Shown here piece by piece: positions 45,509-57,020 of a stretch of 64,000 nt of DNA. The notes under the pieces are model-generated. The model did not search any database, was not told the DNA's origin, and saw only the letters and a program-made list of their open reading frames with translations. The stretch's first letter is position 1. Each line of letters begins with the position of its first letter. The DNA lies in NCBI GenBank assembly GCA_022578605.1, contig MU394111.1:209184-273183 (forward strand), written 5' to 3'. The translations under genes were made by a program, and so were the position numbers. The DNA comes from Camillea tinctor (lineage: Eukaryota; Ascomycota; Sordariomycetes; Xylariales; Xylariaceae).

Positions 45509-48138
45509 GGCTTAGGTGATGGACGGTTTTATTTTTCTTGATATGCGCGCAGGAGCTCGGAGCTTGAGATTCGAGGTTTGAGGACCGAGACTAGCTGATG
45601 TGGTGGGTGTTCATTCAGGTAAGGGATGTTAATAGAGTGGCAAATGGATTCGCTCTGACGATATGAGAACAACTCTCGGCATCGACACCAAAGAAGCAAG
45701 TAGATGCAGTTCAACAAACTAGAAAAATGGAAAGCGCAAAAAAGAAAGAAAAAAAGTATAAAAAAAAGGAAAAAGAAAAGAAGAAGAAAAAGAAATAGAA
45801 ATAGGAAAAGTAGGTAACGCAATAGGGGACGTGTATAATGTTAAAGATGGTTTGAAGGTGGTAAGCGGAAAGAAGTTTTGGTGTCTGGCTACAAGCGGGT
45901 ATGTATAAATTTAGGTTGTAGTAGACAAAAAGAAAACGGGTAGACTTTGACATAGTGTACCTAAAGTAGGTGACGCGGCTTGGACTTTTTCTTTTTGTCG
46001 GAGCCACAAGGAACTTCATGAAAATGCAACTGAAGGTCCCTTGTCCAGCCCACGGCAGTGGGAATGCGACCTGGGTTTAGGTAAGGCATACGTACCTACC
46101 TAGCTTCTAACTTCAGGTAGGACGTGGCTAGTGAAGGGTGACTCGATCGAAATGTACAGCATTAGGTAATGCTAGGTATGGGCAACATAGTACTACTAGT
46201 GAGGCATAACAACCCCCCCACCCCCCTATCAGCCCTGCCAGATCCCGTACTACCAATGCCATTCCTCACTTGTCCCTTACTTCCCACCTTTCCTATCCGA
46301 CCTTGACTTTCTTCAACAAGAACTACATAATGAACTATACCTAAGGCAGTGTAACCATAGGTCAGAACCTAGTTACCTTCTTTTTTGTTTTCTTATTTGT
46401 TCTATTTCTCAGCCTTTTACAGTACTCCGTGGTTATCCCACATACAAGAATACTTGCATATAGCCTAGGGGTTTCGAGAAATATGCTATAGTAGAGGGAG
46501 AGTTTCTTAGCAGTGTTAGCAAAAAAAGAAAAAAATCTTGATTATTAGTTTCACGCATCAAACCTTCACTACTTAGGTTAGTACACTACTTTCCCATAGA
46601 CCCCTAGAAAGTCAGCTCCCCTCCAGCTTTCCCCCTCGTCTTATACCTTTTTGTGTTTAACCATATTTTATACCTAGTGGGTATGTGGGTCATCGATATG
46701 CAGTTGCTAGTATATGATATTAAGCGAGCTTGCTGTGAATACTCCGTACTGGATCGAAGATAACTCTATATTAAAATATTGTTGGTTGGGTGACGACATT
46801 CGAATCAATAACACTACACAAGACCATAAAAGTGGCACAATTTGATGTACAAGATGCTAAGTCTAACGACATGCGGCAATCTTTCGATCTCATCCAATCT
46901 TTTCACAAAGAACACCAGTCTCGTACGGAAATGGATCAATTGTGCTAATTACGCTAATAAGGAGCGGCTGACAACCCAATGCAGATCCTCGACTGGGTTC
47001 TGACAAATTTGTAACTCTCACCGGCGCAGCATGAGTATCTAGTATGGTGGTATCAACATCATGCCAAAATGGAATTAGTAAAAGGAAAAGGAAAATCCAA
47101 TATAACTTATGAAAAACTCATACCAATCAAACTTGGGATTTTAAAAAAAAAAAACGTATACACGGGTAGTGGTGGCGGTGGTAGTTATGGTGATACTCAA
47201 ATAAGACAAGGTGGTGGTGTACATGAGAGAGATAAGAGTGACAACAACAAGGACAACACCAAAACGAAAAAGTCAAGTCTGTCCGCTGCAAGGTCCTGTG
47301 GTCCTATGTACCTGTACGGCACAAGAAATAAATTCGCCCCATACTGATTCATTCTCGGACTCTCATTGAATATTCCTCTTCCTCCTCCGCCTCCCTCTTC
47401 TCAGCTTGACTTTTCTCCCCCTTGTCTCCTCCCCCCCATACCACTTCTGCTTACATCCTGACCAGGTCTAACTTGCCGGCATCTGAATCCTTCAACAATG
47501 CAACGCAACAGTGCGCAACTATGTGATACCCTGGTTCCACGATCTACAGCCTCATCTTGGCCCAGTAATTAAGCGTCGAGAAAAAAAAAGAAATAGAGGT
47601 TACGATACACTACTGTATCCAGCATACAGTACTCTAACAACAATGAATTCACGATTAACAAGAATTCGAAATTGATTTAAATAACAAAACTAATCACCGG
47701 GTTGCTAAGTGTATCTATATATATATGTATTTTCGAACATCAAATATCCTCTAATGCTTGGCTTTAGTATGAGGGATCGAAATCCGTAAGGTACTTGTGA
47801 ATGTGCAGTCGGTTTTGACGCCAGCCTGCTTGGTCTGTGACCATCCAATGCGGTTCATCAACCTTGGTTAAGCGCTGCTGAATCCTACCTGTGCTAGAGT
47901 ATGGAGCACAGCTGGATCGTAGCGTGTCAACCTGTCTCCGCTAAGTAATCCGTAAGGTGACCCGTTCATCGACACCGCATTCTCCCCTTCCAGCTCCTTC
48001 CTCTCTTTTTTCCATTCCTGTCTCCATATTCTCCGGTCAAGCTTGTTGCCTTACCTATCTTTCCTTACCCATACTTGTTATTGTTTGTGAAGCCCTTTGC
48101 TCACCTTCCAACGAACCAACTCCTCGCGCTGTTAGCGC
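45509..48138. other. Divergent intergenic region, no gene seen
   Basis: Between the glycosyltransferase (-) and the protease-like gene (+). It has a purine-rich A/G tract at 45720-45815, a C run near 46211-46226 and a GGT-rich stretch at 47165-47220. No coding region or RNA gene is supported. The last ~150 bases are pyrimidine-rich, as at many fungal transcription starts. Confidence 0.5.
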
Positions 48139-50148
48139 ATGGTGCCACGATCCGAAGCCATAGCTATGGCTTCTACTACTATCGTTCCTCTTTCCCTACC
48201 TCTCTCACTTCTTTCTTACCTCACTGTCTTTACCACTGTTGTTGATGCTGTTCCGGCACCTGTTGCTGCTGAATGGTCGGACCAAGTCTTTGGGCCGGAT
48301 GGTCCCTGGCGGGCTGTCCAGGTAACTCTGGGTAATGAGCAGACGATATCGCTGTATCCAGGTCGGGAATTCCAGAGCTTCTTACTCACGAGCGGTTACT
48401 GCAACCACAACTCTACGACGGCCTGTTATGCTACCCAGGCCGGACTTTACAATGAAGCACAATCGCAGGTAGATAATACAGGGTCTACGGGCACGATTCA
48501 GTGGGCGCCGGGCCCAGATTATATGTCGGGCCTTGATATGGATGGTGACGATGCTGTATCGTGGATCGATTACATGGATATCGGTTCGAAGACGATACCC
48601 AACGTCTCCCTGGCACTTCTCGATAGCTCGTACATGGTATACCCAGATGGCACGTGGTTTCCTCAGACGGTAGGCTGTCTGGGAATCGGCGCTCCGGACA
48701 CAGTTAACCAAAGCTTTTCGACAAACGGAGGGCCAGCGATCAACGCCAGTCTAGTTCCTGGCTGGTTATGGGAGCGAGATCAGACCCCCTCAAATTCGTT
48801 CGCTATGCATATTGGTTCAGCAAATCCTTCCATGTCGGGCTCGCTGTACTTTGGAGGATATGATCGGAACCGTATCGTGGGCGATATTCTTACAGAGTCT
48901 GATGACTACACTAAAGCGATCACGTTGAAAGATATTGGTATTGCTGTCATCGATGGCTCGTCACCATGGAGCTATCCATCTAAAGGGGGGCTACTTGCAG
49001 CAAATAATGACTCGATCACTTCCGGTGGGGTGGAAGTCTCCGTTGATGGCTGTTCCCCCTATCTATCTCTACCGAAGTCAACTTGCGATAACATTGCGGC
49101 CGAACTACCTGTGACTTACAACAGTGCCCTTGGGCTCTACATATGGAACACAGATGATGCAAAATATTCGCAAATTGTTAGTTCAGCATCAGCTCTAGTA
49201 TTTACATTTCTTGGAGGATCGAACACCCAGAATGTCACTATATCGGTCCCATTCCGCCACCTCAACCTTACTTTGACTGCTCCTCTCGTGAGGACGGAAC
49301 AGCAATATTTCCCTTGCTACACAGGCCCCGCCGGCAGTTATACTCTTGGGAGGGCTTTCTTACAAGATGCATTTGTGGGTGCAAATTGGAATACTAAAAC
49401 TTGGTGGCTAGCACAGGCACCAGGCCCGAATGTCCCAGCTGCGTCAGTTGTTGAAATCGCGGAGACCGATGCTACAATCCAGGCCAGTGCGAACGACTGG
49501 AAAGAATCATGGTCTGGTTCGTGGAGAGCCCTCTCACCGGAGGAAGCGAACAGCTCAAGCAGCGTCAGTCCAGAAGCAACGACCAGTGCGGCCCAGGGGA
49601 CCGGCCTATCTACTGGGGCGCAAGCAGGCATTGGCGTGGGTGTCGGCATTGCAGGTTTGGCGATTTTGGGTGCTATTGCATTCTTTCTCTTCAAACGCCG
49701 CAAGGCTCCCAAGGACTCGGTCGACAACGGCTCAGATGGTACAGCATATACGGCCAGTCAGAACGGGCCCCCGAATGGAGGTTACATGCCTGTCAAGCCC
49801 CCGACATCACCTGGTATGACGGATGCATCACACAGCCCGAACCCGTCACCTTACAACCAAGTATTTGTTCAACAATACCCTGGACAATATCCCGTTCAAT
49901 ATCCGCCCCAATACCCTCCTGTACAGTACGCTGGACACTATGCTCCGTCCTATGATCAGGCATACGCCGCCGAGCTACCAGCAGGAAATCGAGCAACAGA
50001 ACTTCCGGGCTCGGTGACGTACAATTCTGCAGCTTCGCAAGAGTTGGGGTCACAAGAGCTAGGGTCACAAGAGCTAGGGTCACCCCAAGGTAGTCACATA
50101 TCACCTCCTCCATCGAGTTCTGGCGATCATCACCAGCAGCATTCTTGA
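48139..50148 (+). CDS. Membrane-anchored pepsin-like (A1) protein, probably catalytically dead
   Basis: Single exon, 669 aa; a later in-frame ATG at 48169 would start directly at the signal peptide (MASTTIVPLSLPLSLLSYLT). The body has the two-lobe A1 fold: GPWRAVQVTLGNEQ at the start, GCLGIGAPD, SGSLYFGGYDRNRI, and YTLGRAFLQDAFVGANWNTK at the end of the second lobe. The first active-site motif, normally D-T-G/S, reads LLTSGY (82-87) with no Asp. The second reads SVDGCSPYLSLP with Asp 303 kept. An Ala/Ser-rich linker, one membrane helix (~498-520) and a basic stop-transfer FKRRK follow. The cytoplasmic tail is Pro/Gln/Tyr-rich with QYP repeats and a triple SQELG repeat. A sensor or cell-wall role is more likely than proteolysis; inferred. 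Confidence 0.88.
   Translation: MVPRSEAIAMASTTIVPLSLPLSLLSYLTVFTTVVDAVPAPVAAEWSDQVFGPDGPWRAVQVTLGNEQTISLYPGREFQSFLLTSGYCNHNSTTACYATQAGLYNEAQSQVDNTGSTGTIQWAPGPDYMSGLDMDGDDAVSWIDYMDIGSKTIPNVSLALLDSSYMVYPDGTWFPQTVGCLGIGAPDTVNQSFSTNGGPAINASLVPGWLWERDQTPSNSFAMHIGSANPSMSGSLYFGGYDRNRIVGDILTESDDYTKAITLKDIGIAVIDGSSPWSYPSKGGLLAANNDSITSGGVEVSVDGCSPYLSLPKSTCDNIAAELPVTYNSALGLYIWNTDDAKYSQIVSSASALVFTFLGGSNTQNVTISVPFRHLNLTLTAPLVRTEQQYFPCYTGPAGSYTLGRAFLQDAFVGANWNTKTWWLAQAPGPNVPAASVVEIAETDATIQASANDWKESWSGSWRALSPEEANSSSSVSPEATTSAAQGTGLSTGAQAGIGVGVGIAGLAILGAIAFFLFKRRKAPKDSVDNGSDGTAYTASQNGPPNGGYMPVKPPTSPGMTDASHSPNPSPYNQVFVQQYPGQYPVQYPPQYPPVQYAGHYAPSYDQAYAAELPAGNRATELPGSVTYNSAASQELGSQELGSQELGSPQGSHISPPPSSSGDHHQQHS
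50037..50082 (+). repeat. In-frame 15-bp tandem repeat coding SQELG x3
   Basis: Three near-identical 15-base units in the tail of the pepsin-like protein encode SQELG SQELG SQELG. Units two and three are identical in sequence, so copy number may vary between strains. Confidence 0.75.
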
Positions 50149-52136
50149 ATTAGTATTGGGGGTTAAGGAAAGGATATGCGCCATATCTACACTTTTTCTT
50201 TTCTAGGGAACTTTATAGGAAGCCTTTTTTTTTGTTTTTACGTTTACGGTATTTTATAATTTCGAGCATATGTCCCAGCAATAACTCTAAAGTACGGACG
50301 ATATGAATGTTATCTACGGTCTCTCGAGCGTCGGAAGGGAAAGATACCATTTGGTTGGAGAATAAGGAATTTTAAAAGTGGCGGGATTACCTTGGTGACA
50401 ACAAAGATTATTGTTTATTTTTATCAAATATATTAGATGAGACTATTATTGTAAATGCCTCGATTGTCTTCACTTGGTTTGATCCATGATGCCGTGTTTT
50501 TGTCACTCCCCTCTACTTTTTGCTATAATGGCCAAATCAAATCTATTTTGGGTTTTCCCCTAGGACGGTCAGTATAAATGTCTTAGAATACTGTGTGAAA
50601 ACAAAGTGAATGTTCGTGATCAACATAGGGTTTCATCATTATTGCCTTGTGCTGGACATGATTCGACCATCTGCACTCCACGAACGCCTTTATCGATGCT
50701 GCTTACTGCTCTGCGTGCTGACAGGGGCAAAACCTCTTCGAAACTGACAAAAGAAAGGCTAATATACCTACCGAGCTGTGGCGTTCCCCTTTCCATATTA
50801 AACTACTCAGCTAGTCAACGCGTGTGGCCAGGAATTTACTCTGATTTGCCTTCTAAAAGTTGCTTCGCCCCCTTCGCGCTGCACAACATGGCCTATCATC
50901 TCCATGGGCAATCTAACAGGCTGAGACGTAGGATGATATACTAAGTTACCGCACAGTTACTGATCTATCTGCTACCCGTCTACCGGATCTCCCCAAGTTC
51001 ACGTACATGGCGGTGTCCTTCAACTTGTAATTCCGGGTTGATAGACGTCCGGCAGTCACCTAGCCAAATTTACCAACTCTTATAGGTTCCATATATTAAA
51101 GTGCAGTTCTTGTGGCGTGTAAGAGAGTTAAATATTTGCCGAATACGCAGATAATGATGTAAAATGGTTGCATCGTCCGGCTGCCTGCACTGGAAGAGAA
51201 AAAGAAAGTATGAATTAGTATACTTTCACTTGCATGATCTGATACTCCCTATATTTACCTCATCTAGGACACCCCTTCATTTCATCCCAAGGCTGTCATG
51301 TTTTCCTTCTAAGAATAAGCATGCAGCAATGTAACCCTATAAGTATTTTCATCTTCACATTACAGAGGAAATCAATAGACTATAGATCTACCTACTACCA
51401 AACTACGCGAGACCATACCCGACCAATAATCGATCAAAGGGCGAAGTGCCGCCGGCATGGGAATAGTCCCGATATAGTGATGATAAACTAGAAGTCTTGC
51501 TGAGAAGCCGGATGAAGAATAATGACGTCTAGGTTATCTTTCGGTGTTGCCTGCCTCGAATAGACACACGCTTTTCTATTCGGACGGCCAAAGCTACATT
51601 TGTTAGTTGCTATGATAACATGTACCTATTCAATATACCACTTAGGAGACATGGAGAGATCTTAACCAGATGGTGCTGCATGTTCATCTTCAAGCGGGGG
51701 TCTCAAATATGTTATATCTCGCGCTCGTGAAGAATGCTGGGACAAAATCTTGGCCTTACTTACAGAACGTACCTTATACTTGGTACCCAAGTCCACTGTA
51801 TGTAGGACCTTTTTGTCTCTGGGGACCACTGTGGCTATTCTCATTTGGGTATCGGGTGCACCGTGCAAACCCTTGAATATACGTCAATCAGAGCAGTATG
51901 GTTTGATGGATCGTATAATTGAACCACGTCGGTGCAGTAAGAAAGCATCCTATTGGTTAGCTTTTACGATGGGAAATCGAGAGCGGGAGCTGAAGGATGA
52001 TCACCAAGGGTCAGGGGGGTGATGTGGGAATTACTATGTCAATATGCGTATAGCCAAGTCTATTCGCTTAATACAATAATAACATTCTTGCATATTTTCA
52101 TCCCCTATCATGTAACCTAGCTACTTGCCACTACAC
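50149..52136. other. Intergenic, no gene seen
   Basis: The 112-codon frame at 50606-50944 and the frames at 51670-52022 show no motif, splice pattern or family resemblance. Nothing else is seen before the foldback element. Confidence 0.45.
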
Positions 52137-52144
52137 TTTAGACT

Positions 52145-52679
52145 CGGAATGCCTATTGTCACGGTAGGTTGATACTAATGTCACGGTAGGTGCCACACCC
52201 GCCACACACTAAGCCTAAAAACATCTAGTCAGCCTTGGTACACTGCCACGGGTACATGCGCCCTTCGAATGAAAGTACCTTTTCTATCTCACGGTTGCAA
52301 AGTCAAATTCAGCTGTTACTATTCAATTGCATTTGCAATGGTGGTTGAAATGGATTGAAATCTTTGAATCTATTTGCATTTTTTTTTTTTAAAAAAAAAA
52401 AAAGCATTTGAAATGCAAATGCATTTGAATTGAAATCGCAAATGCATTGCAGTTGCAAATGCATCACAGTTGCTATGTGTTGCGAAATTGAATTCAATTG
52501 AATTGCGACACCTGCAATTGAATTTGCGACCGTGAGATGGAAAAGGTACTTCCATTTGGGAAGCGCATGTGCCCGTGGCAGTGTACCAACGCTGACTAGA
52601 TGTCTTTAGGCTTAGTGTGTGGCGGGTGTGGCACCTACCGTGACATTAGTATCAACCTACCGTGACAATAGGCAAATCG
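52145..52679. mobile_element. 535-bp foldback MITE with 8-bp target duplication (hAT-type)
   Basis: Long terminal inverted repeats of about 160 bp: 52145-52305 and 52519-52679. They start CGGAATGCCTATTGTCACGG on the left and, in reverse complement, CGATTTGCCTATTGTCACGG on the right. The 8-base flank TTTAGACT occurs directly at 52137-52144 and again at 52680-52687, a target-site duplication of the length typical of hAT elements. GTCACGGTAGGT occurs twice near each end (subterminal repeats). The core is a T-run/A-run pair and GCATTTGCAAATGCA-like palindromes with no coding capacity. It is non-autonomous and the transposase must act from elsewhere. It sits 0.1 kb downstream of the NmrA-like gene's stop codon. 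Confidence 0.88.
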
Positions 52680-52803
52680 TTTAGACTTAACGAAAGAGAA
52701 TATATGGGAAAACGGGAAATGAAAAAAAAAAGAAAATAAATCAGAAAGAGAAATTTAGAGTGATGAATAGCAGAGTGAGACCAAATAGAGAATCTAAAGC
52801 CCC

Positions 52804-53769
52804 TTAAGCAGAGGCATTGAAACCCGCAACAACACCCTTCATAACCTCATCCAAGCTCTCAGGTTCCAGGCCCAACTTCTTGTTATCAACAACCTTGGCG
52901 CTGAAGTCTCCGCCGTAGCCTTCCTTAAACGAGAGCGTGGTCAGCAGGCGCAGACCGGACATGATATCCTTCTTGGCGAGGCCCTCCTTGCACTTAGCTA
53001 CCACCCCATCCGAGTTTTCATCCACCACGTTCCAATCCTCCTCACGCGTCCCCGTAGCCCGGATCGCGCTGTCGAGCAGCTCACGCTGGCTAACAGTAAA
53101 CGAGCTGAAGTAGACCCACCCGTTACCGTAAGTCGCTAGCTCCCCCTCAGGCAGCGCCAGCAGCGCAGCCAGGGACTCGCCCACGCGCGTCAGCGTCGTG
53201 ATACTCGCGCGGGTCTTCCCCCCATCCAGCAGCGCCGCCGCCCGCTTCGTCACGTTGACGCCGTACCCGCCAAGCCGCATCGTGAGCTCGACCCACGGGC
53301 CCGTCGTGACCCCCAGCCACGCCACGCCGAGCTCCTCGGCCAGCGCCCGGTACGGCTCCTTCGCCTTGACCAGGTCGACGCCCACGTCGCGCAGCGCCTC
53401 GCCCACCACGAGCAACTCGCTGCGCAGCTTCTCGTGCGCCAGGTCCGACCCGAACTCGCACGGCACTACGTACCGCACGCCGGCCTTGGCCGCTGCGCGG
53501 ATGAGCGGCGCTTGCGCTGCGTACGCGGTGTGGTTCAGCGCCAGCACGAGGACGTCGTGCCCTGCGAGCGCGGAGGCCGCGAAGGACTCGTCTTCGTAGG
53601 ACCCCCGCTGCACGGGCACGCCGGAGGGGAGCGCGGAGGTGGAGGTGGAGCGCGTGAGCACCGTGACGGTGTGGCCGGCTTCTAGGAGGGCCTTGAGAAT
53701 AGGGGCTCCTACTGTGCCGGTAGCGCCAGCGAGGGCGACCTTGCGAAGTTGCTTGGGAGAGGGGGCCAT
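52804..53769 (-). CDS. NmrA-like/isoflavone-reductase-like NAD(P)-binding protein
   Basis: Single exon, 321 aa, from ATG 53769. The N-terminal Rossmann motif is GATGTVG (15-21) in VALAGATGTVGAPILKALLE, followed by VLTRS and VPVQRGSYEDE. The atypical short-chain dehydrogenase (NmrA/PCBER) layout continues with VPCEFGSDL and a C-terminal LRLLTTLSFKEGYGGDF. Members either reduce phenylpropanoid/isoflavonoid-type compounds with NADPH or act as redox-sensing regulators. It has neither a clear active-site Lys context nor a regulatory partner that would decide. It is divergent from the FAD monooxygenase 1.6 kb away, at the edge of the aromatic catabolism block. The middle of the gene is very GC-rich. 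Confidence 0.85.
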   Translation of the reverse strand: MAPSPKQLRKVALAGATGTVGAPILKALLEAGHTVTVLTRSTSTSALPSGVPVQRGSYEDESFAASALAGHDVLVLALNHTAYAAQAPLIRAAAKAGVRYVVPCEFGSDLAHEKLRSELLVVGEALRDVGVDLVKAKEPYRALAEELGVAWLGVTTGPWVELTMRLGGYGVNVTKRAAALLDGGKTRASITTLTRVGESLAALLALPEGELATYGNGWVYFSSFTVSQRELLDSAIRATGTREEDWNVVDENSDGVVAKCKEGLAKKDIMSGLRLLTTLSFKEGYGGDFSAKVVDNKKLGLEPESLDEVMKGVVAGFNASA

Positions 53770-55329
53770 GGTTGCTAGTTGTTTTGCCTTGGTCTTTTGA
53801 ACCCTTTTTATTTCTTTGTCTTTCAGGGGTAGTGGTGCTGGTAGATTTTAGCTAGGATGATGGCTCGTGTAAGTGGCTGAGGTTTTCTTCAACGTTCCAA
53901 GTGATTTGGCAGTCTGATTGATGAATTGCGAGAAGACAAACACGATGAATATGATGGTGATGATGATTATAAGCCAGTCGTTGAACAAATGGAGGAAGTC
54001 AACTGCTTTATACTTCACATGCTTTACTTGCATCACCATCTTCCATCCTATCTTCACCTCAGTCCATACAAGTCTGCATCGACTATTACGCGGACACGGT
54101 CGCATCGGTGAGCCAGTTAACTGTTCGGGACCGAAGCCCCTAGAGAAAGGATTCCCCATCACATAATCACACTCTCGAATTCGTGGTGTTGGTGTTGAGC
54201 AATACACATCGAAACTTTGCTATGTCATTCATGGGATGTCGTGATAATGCTACAAGCGAAAGTCGGAGTGTCTATAACTCCAGCACTGCCCCTTCATTTG
54301 TAAGCTGGACTTTGAGCCCCGCTTTCCTGGCCCTAGTCGACCTCGCGCTGCGGTACAATCAAGAGTGCGAGGTCCAAAAGTTACCATCGCCAAGGGGATC
54401 TAGTCGCATCCTTCTAGGCGATGGAAGGGTTTACTTCTAAGCATATTTGGACTCATATAGCCAGATCAGGGCCAATCGTTATTGAGATTTACCGTAGATG
54501 ATGCTTGGTTGCTTTACTAGAAGCAGTGAAATAGATCGGTTCTTCTGTGCAAAATTTATATTGATATTCGATGACTATGAGTAGTAACTTTTGCGAATGA
54601 ATATTAACTTGCGTTACTCTGATTGAATCGTATGGAATGGATCGCAGCCATTCTTCAAAAAAGAAACATTGAAACCCTGTTCATGAGGAAGGACATTTAC
54701 TAATTATGCCGAGTGCTATTATCGAGGCCTACGCTTCCTCCTTAGATGTAGAATAGTATTCCTAAGTTTACTTTTGGAACACTCACAAGGCGACTTCGGA
54801 TTCGGATTCGTAACTCAGATTCGTAAGACGTATTCAAGATAGATCAAGAGGACGTATTAAGCATATGTTATAACATAGCATCAAAAAAACATAGACAAGA
54901 TTTATCATCTATTTTTTCGCATTCATAGTTATTTACTTCGGATGTCGATCCATCTATGGTGGTAAAGCACATGGCACTACCGCTACTGCATTGTAATGTA
55001 TGGCTATGATGGGGCTTAAAGGGAGCGAATAAGAGAGATTGATTCTCAACTCGTATGTTCGGTATTAAACCGCTATTCAGCCTTTTAGATATTCATCGGG
55101 GAGATGCTGCCCCGGCATAGATCCCGTAGAGAACTTAACACCTTACGGGAATTCCGGGATCATCGGGGATGAACGGGATAACGCATGGGACGACTAGTCC
55201 GGAATGCTTCCTAGACGAGACTATACTCTTGACCACCTCTAATATTATAGTTCAAATATTAGCTATGATATATGCTGTCGTTACGACTAACTGGTGCGAT
55301 ATTCGAGCTCCTTGGGTGTCTTTTCAGCG
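53770..55329. other. Divergent intergenic region of NmrA-like and monooxygenase genes
   Basis: No gene supported. Frames at 53848-54207 (-) and 54183-54440 (+) have no family character. A short direct repeat of GGATTC/AGATTCGTAA type lies at 54794-54826. The region probably holds promoters of both neighbours. Confidence 0.45.
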
Positions 55330-57020
55330 ATGTCTGTACAAGTTGCCCATAGCGGGCGTTCAAGTACGGAACCGATAACGCATCAGCGGCCAAGTTGGCC
55401 TCTTCAAGCAACTTATCCAACTCAAGCACTCCGATTCCTGCAAAAGCTTAGACAGAGCAATGGAGACAATGATATCGGGAGATCTGGAAGCCAGCCTCGA
55501 GCCAAATTGCCGTTGTCAATTTTGATTGTTGGGGGTGGCCTCGGTGGACTAGCTACGGCTGTTGCGCTTGCAAGATGTGGACACTCTGTAGTCGTTTTGG
55601 AACAAGCTCCCCAGCTTGAGGAGGTTCGGATCCGAAACCATGATGAAATTAGACACAGCTGACACTTCATATACACCAGGTAGGGGCGGGTATTCAAATA
55701 CCTCCGAATTCGGGAGTGCTTCTTGAGCGCTGGGGCGTCATGGACCACCTGCGAGATCGAGCAGTCCTCCCTCAAACGATACGGTTCCGACGTTGGAGTA
55801 ACGGAAACATCATCGGCCTTACCAAGCTGTTGCCAGAGTTCGAGGAAAACTTTGCGTCACCTTATCGTGTCGTGCACCGGGCCGATTTCCACAGCGCTCT
55901 TCATAAGCGCGCGATTGAGCTTGGGGTCAAACTTCTTTTGAATCGCCGCGTGGTGGAATACGACCCTGAAAGTCCATTAGTTACGTTGAAGGACGGAACT
56001 TATATGTCTGCTGACTTGATTGTTGCCGCCGATGGTATTATACTCCAAACCGTGCCCCCCTTTTCGTTCTATGGTATGCTGATCCTCCACGGAAGGGATT
56101 AGATCACTTGCCCGAGAGATCGTGAATCCTGGACCAATTGGCGCTCCAAAAGATACTGGGTTTGCTGCGTATCGTGCAACTGTTGAGTTTGAAAAGATCA
56201 AGAAGTTCCCGGAGTTAGCCTGGGTCATGGAAACCCCTAATATTAACATCTGGTATTTATACTTGCTTGAAATATGGGAGTACCGGACTGCTAACTTTCA
56301 AGTAGGATTGGCGAAGGGAGGCACGTAATGACATATCCAATCTCAGCCGGAAAGACATTCAATATGGTTTTGTCTCACAAGGATTATTCTGATCCATCGA
56401 CATGGAATAATGACAAGATCCTGGAGGATATGAAGAAGGAATTCACTGGCTGGGACTCTCAGTAGGGGCATACACTTAATCATGATCCATAGATTCTCGC
56501 TAATCCCGTTTTTAGGCTGACAACTATTATTGGACTAATTGAGAAGGCGATGAAGTGGCCCCTACGAAGCGGTAGTCAGCTGCGTAACTGGGTAGCGCCG
56601 TCTTCGAAACTCCTCGCACTTGGAGATGCGGTTCACGCCATGGTGCCATACATGTCTCAAGGAGCAGCAATGGCGGTCGAAGACGGAGCTGCTTTGGCAG
56701 TGGTCTTAAATAAGGTAGAAAGCTACTCAGATATTGCATCAGCTCTGCACCTCTTCCAGGAAGAGAGGATAAAGAGGAGTGGGCAAATGCAGGACGCAAG
56801 CATGATGAATGGACATATCTGGCACTTCGCTGATGGCCCCGAACAGGAAGCCAGGGACAATGCAATGAGAGCGGAAGTAATTGGTCAGCCTTTTGTGTCT
56901 AGTGCTAATCAGTGGAGCGATCCCACGACACAATGTTGGGCATATGGTTACGATGCAGAACGTGCTATGCAAGAGGCATGGGGTAGAGCTCACGATGGTG
57001 TCCATGGCCATATTAGTTAA
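55330..57020 (+). CDS. FAD-dependent aromatic monooxygenase (salicylate hydroxylase-like)
   Basis: Flavoprotein hydroxylase of the p-hydroxybenzoate/salicylate hydroxylase group. Exons 55330-55623, 55680-56034, 56096-56252, 56306-56461 and 56516-57020 give 488 aa in one frame. Motifs: the FAD dinucleotide fold IVGGGLGGLATAVALARCG (~66-84) with the acidic VLEQ end; VGAGIQIPPNSGVLLERWG, completed by the first splice; LIVAADGIRS (the DG motif, completed by the second splice); and the ribityl-binding GDAVHAMVPYMSQGAAMAVE. Such enzymes use NAD(P)H and O2 to hydroxylate a phenolic ring. With gentisate dioxygenase next door, a salicylate or 3-hydroxybenzoate hydroxylase producing gentisate is plausible (inference). 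About 60 residues precede the Rossmann fold, longer than usual, so the true start could differ. Confidence 0.88.

Noticed and set aside
51670..52022. Overlapping frames upstream of the MITE
   Set aside because: Short, no motifs, no splice logic.
52309..52555. Short minus-strand frames rich in Asn, Cys and Phe
   Set aside because: They arise from the palindromic core of the MITE.
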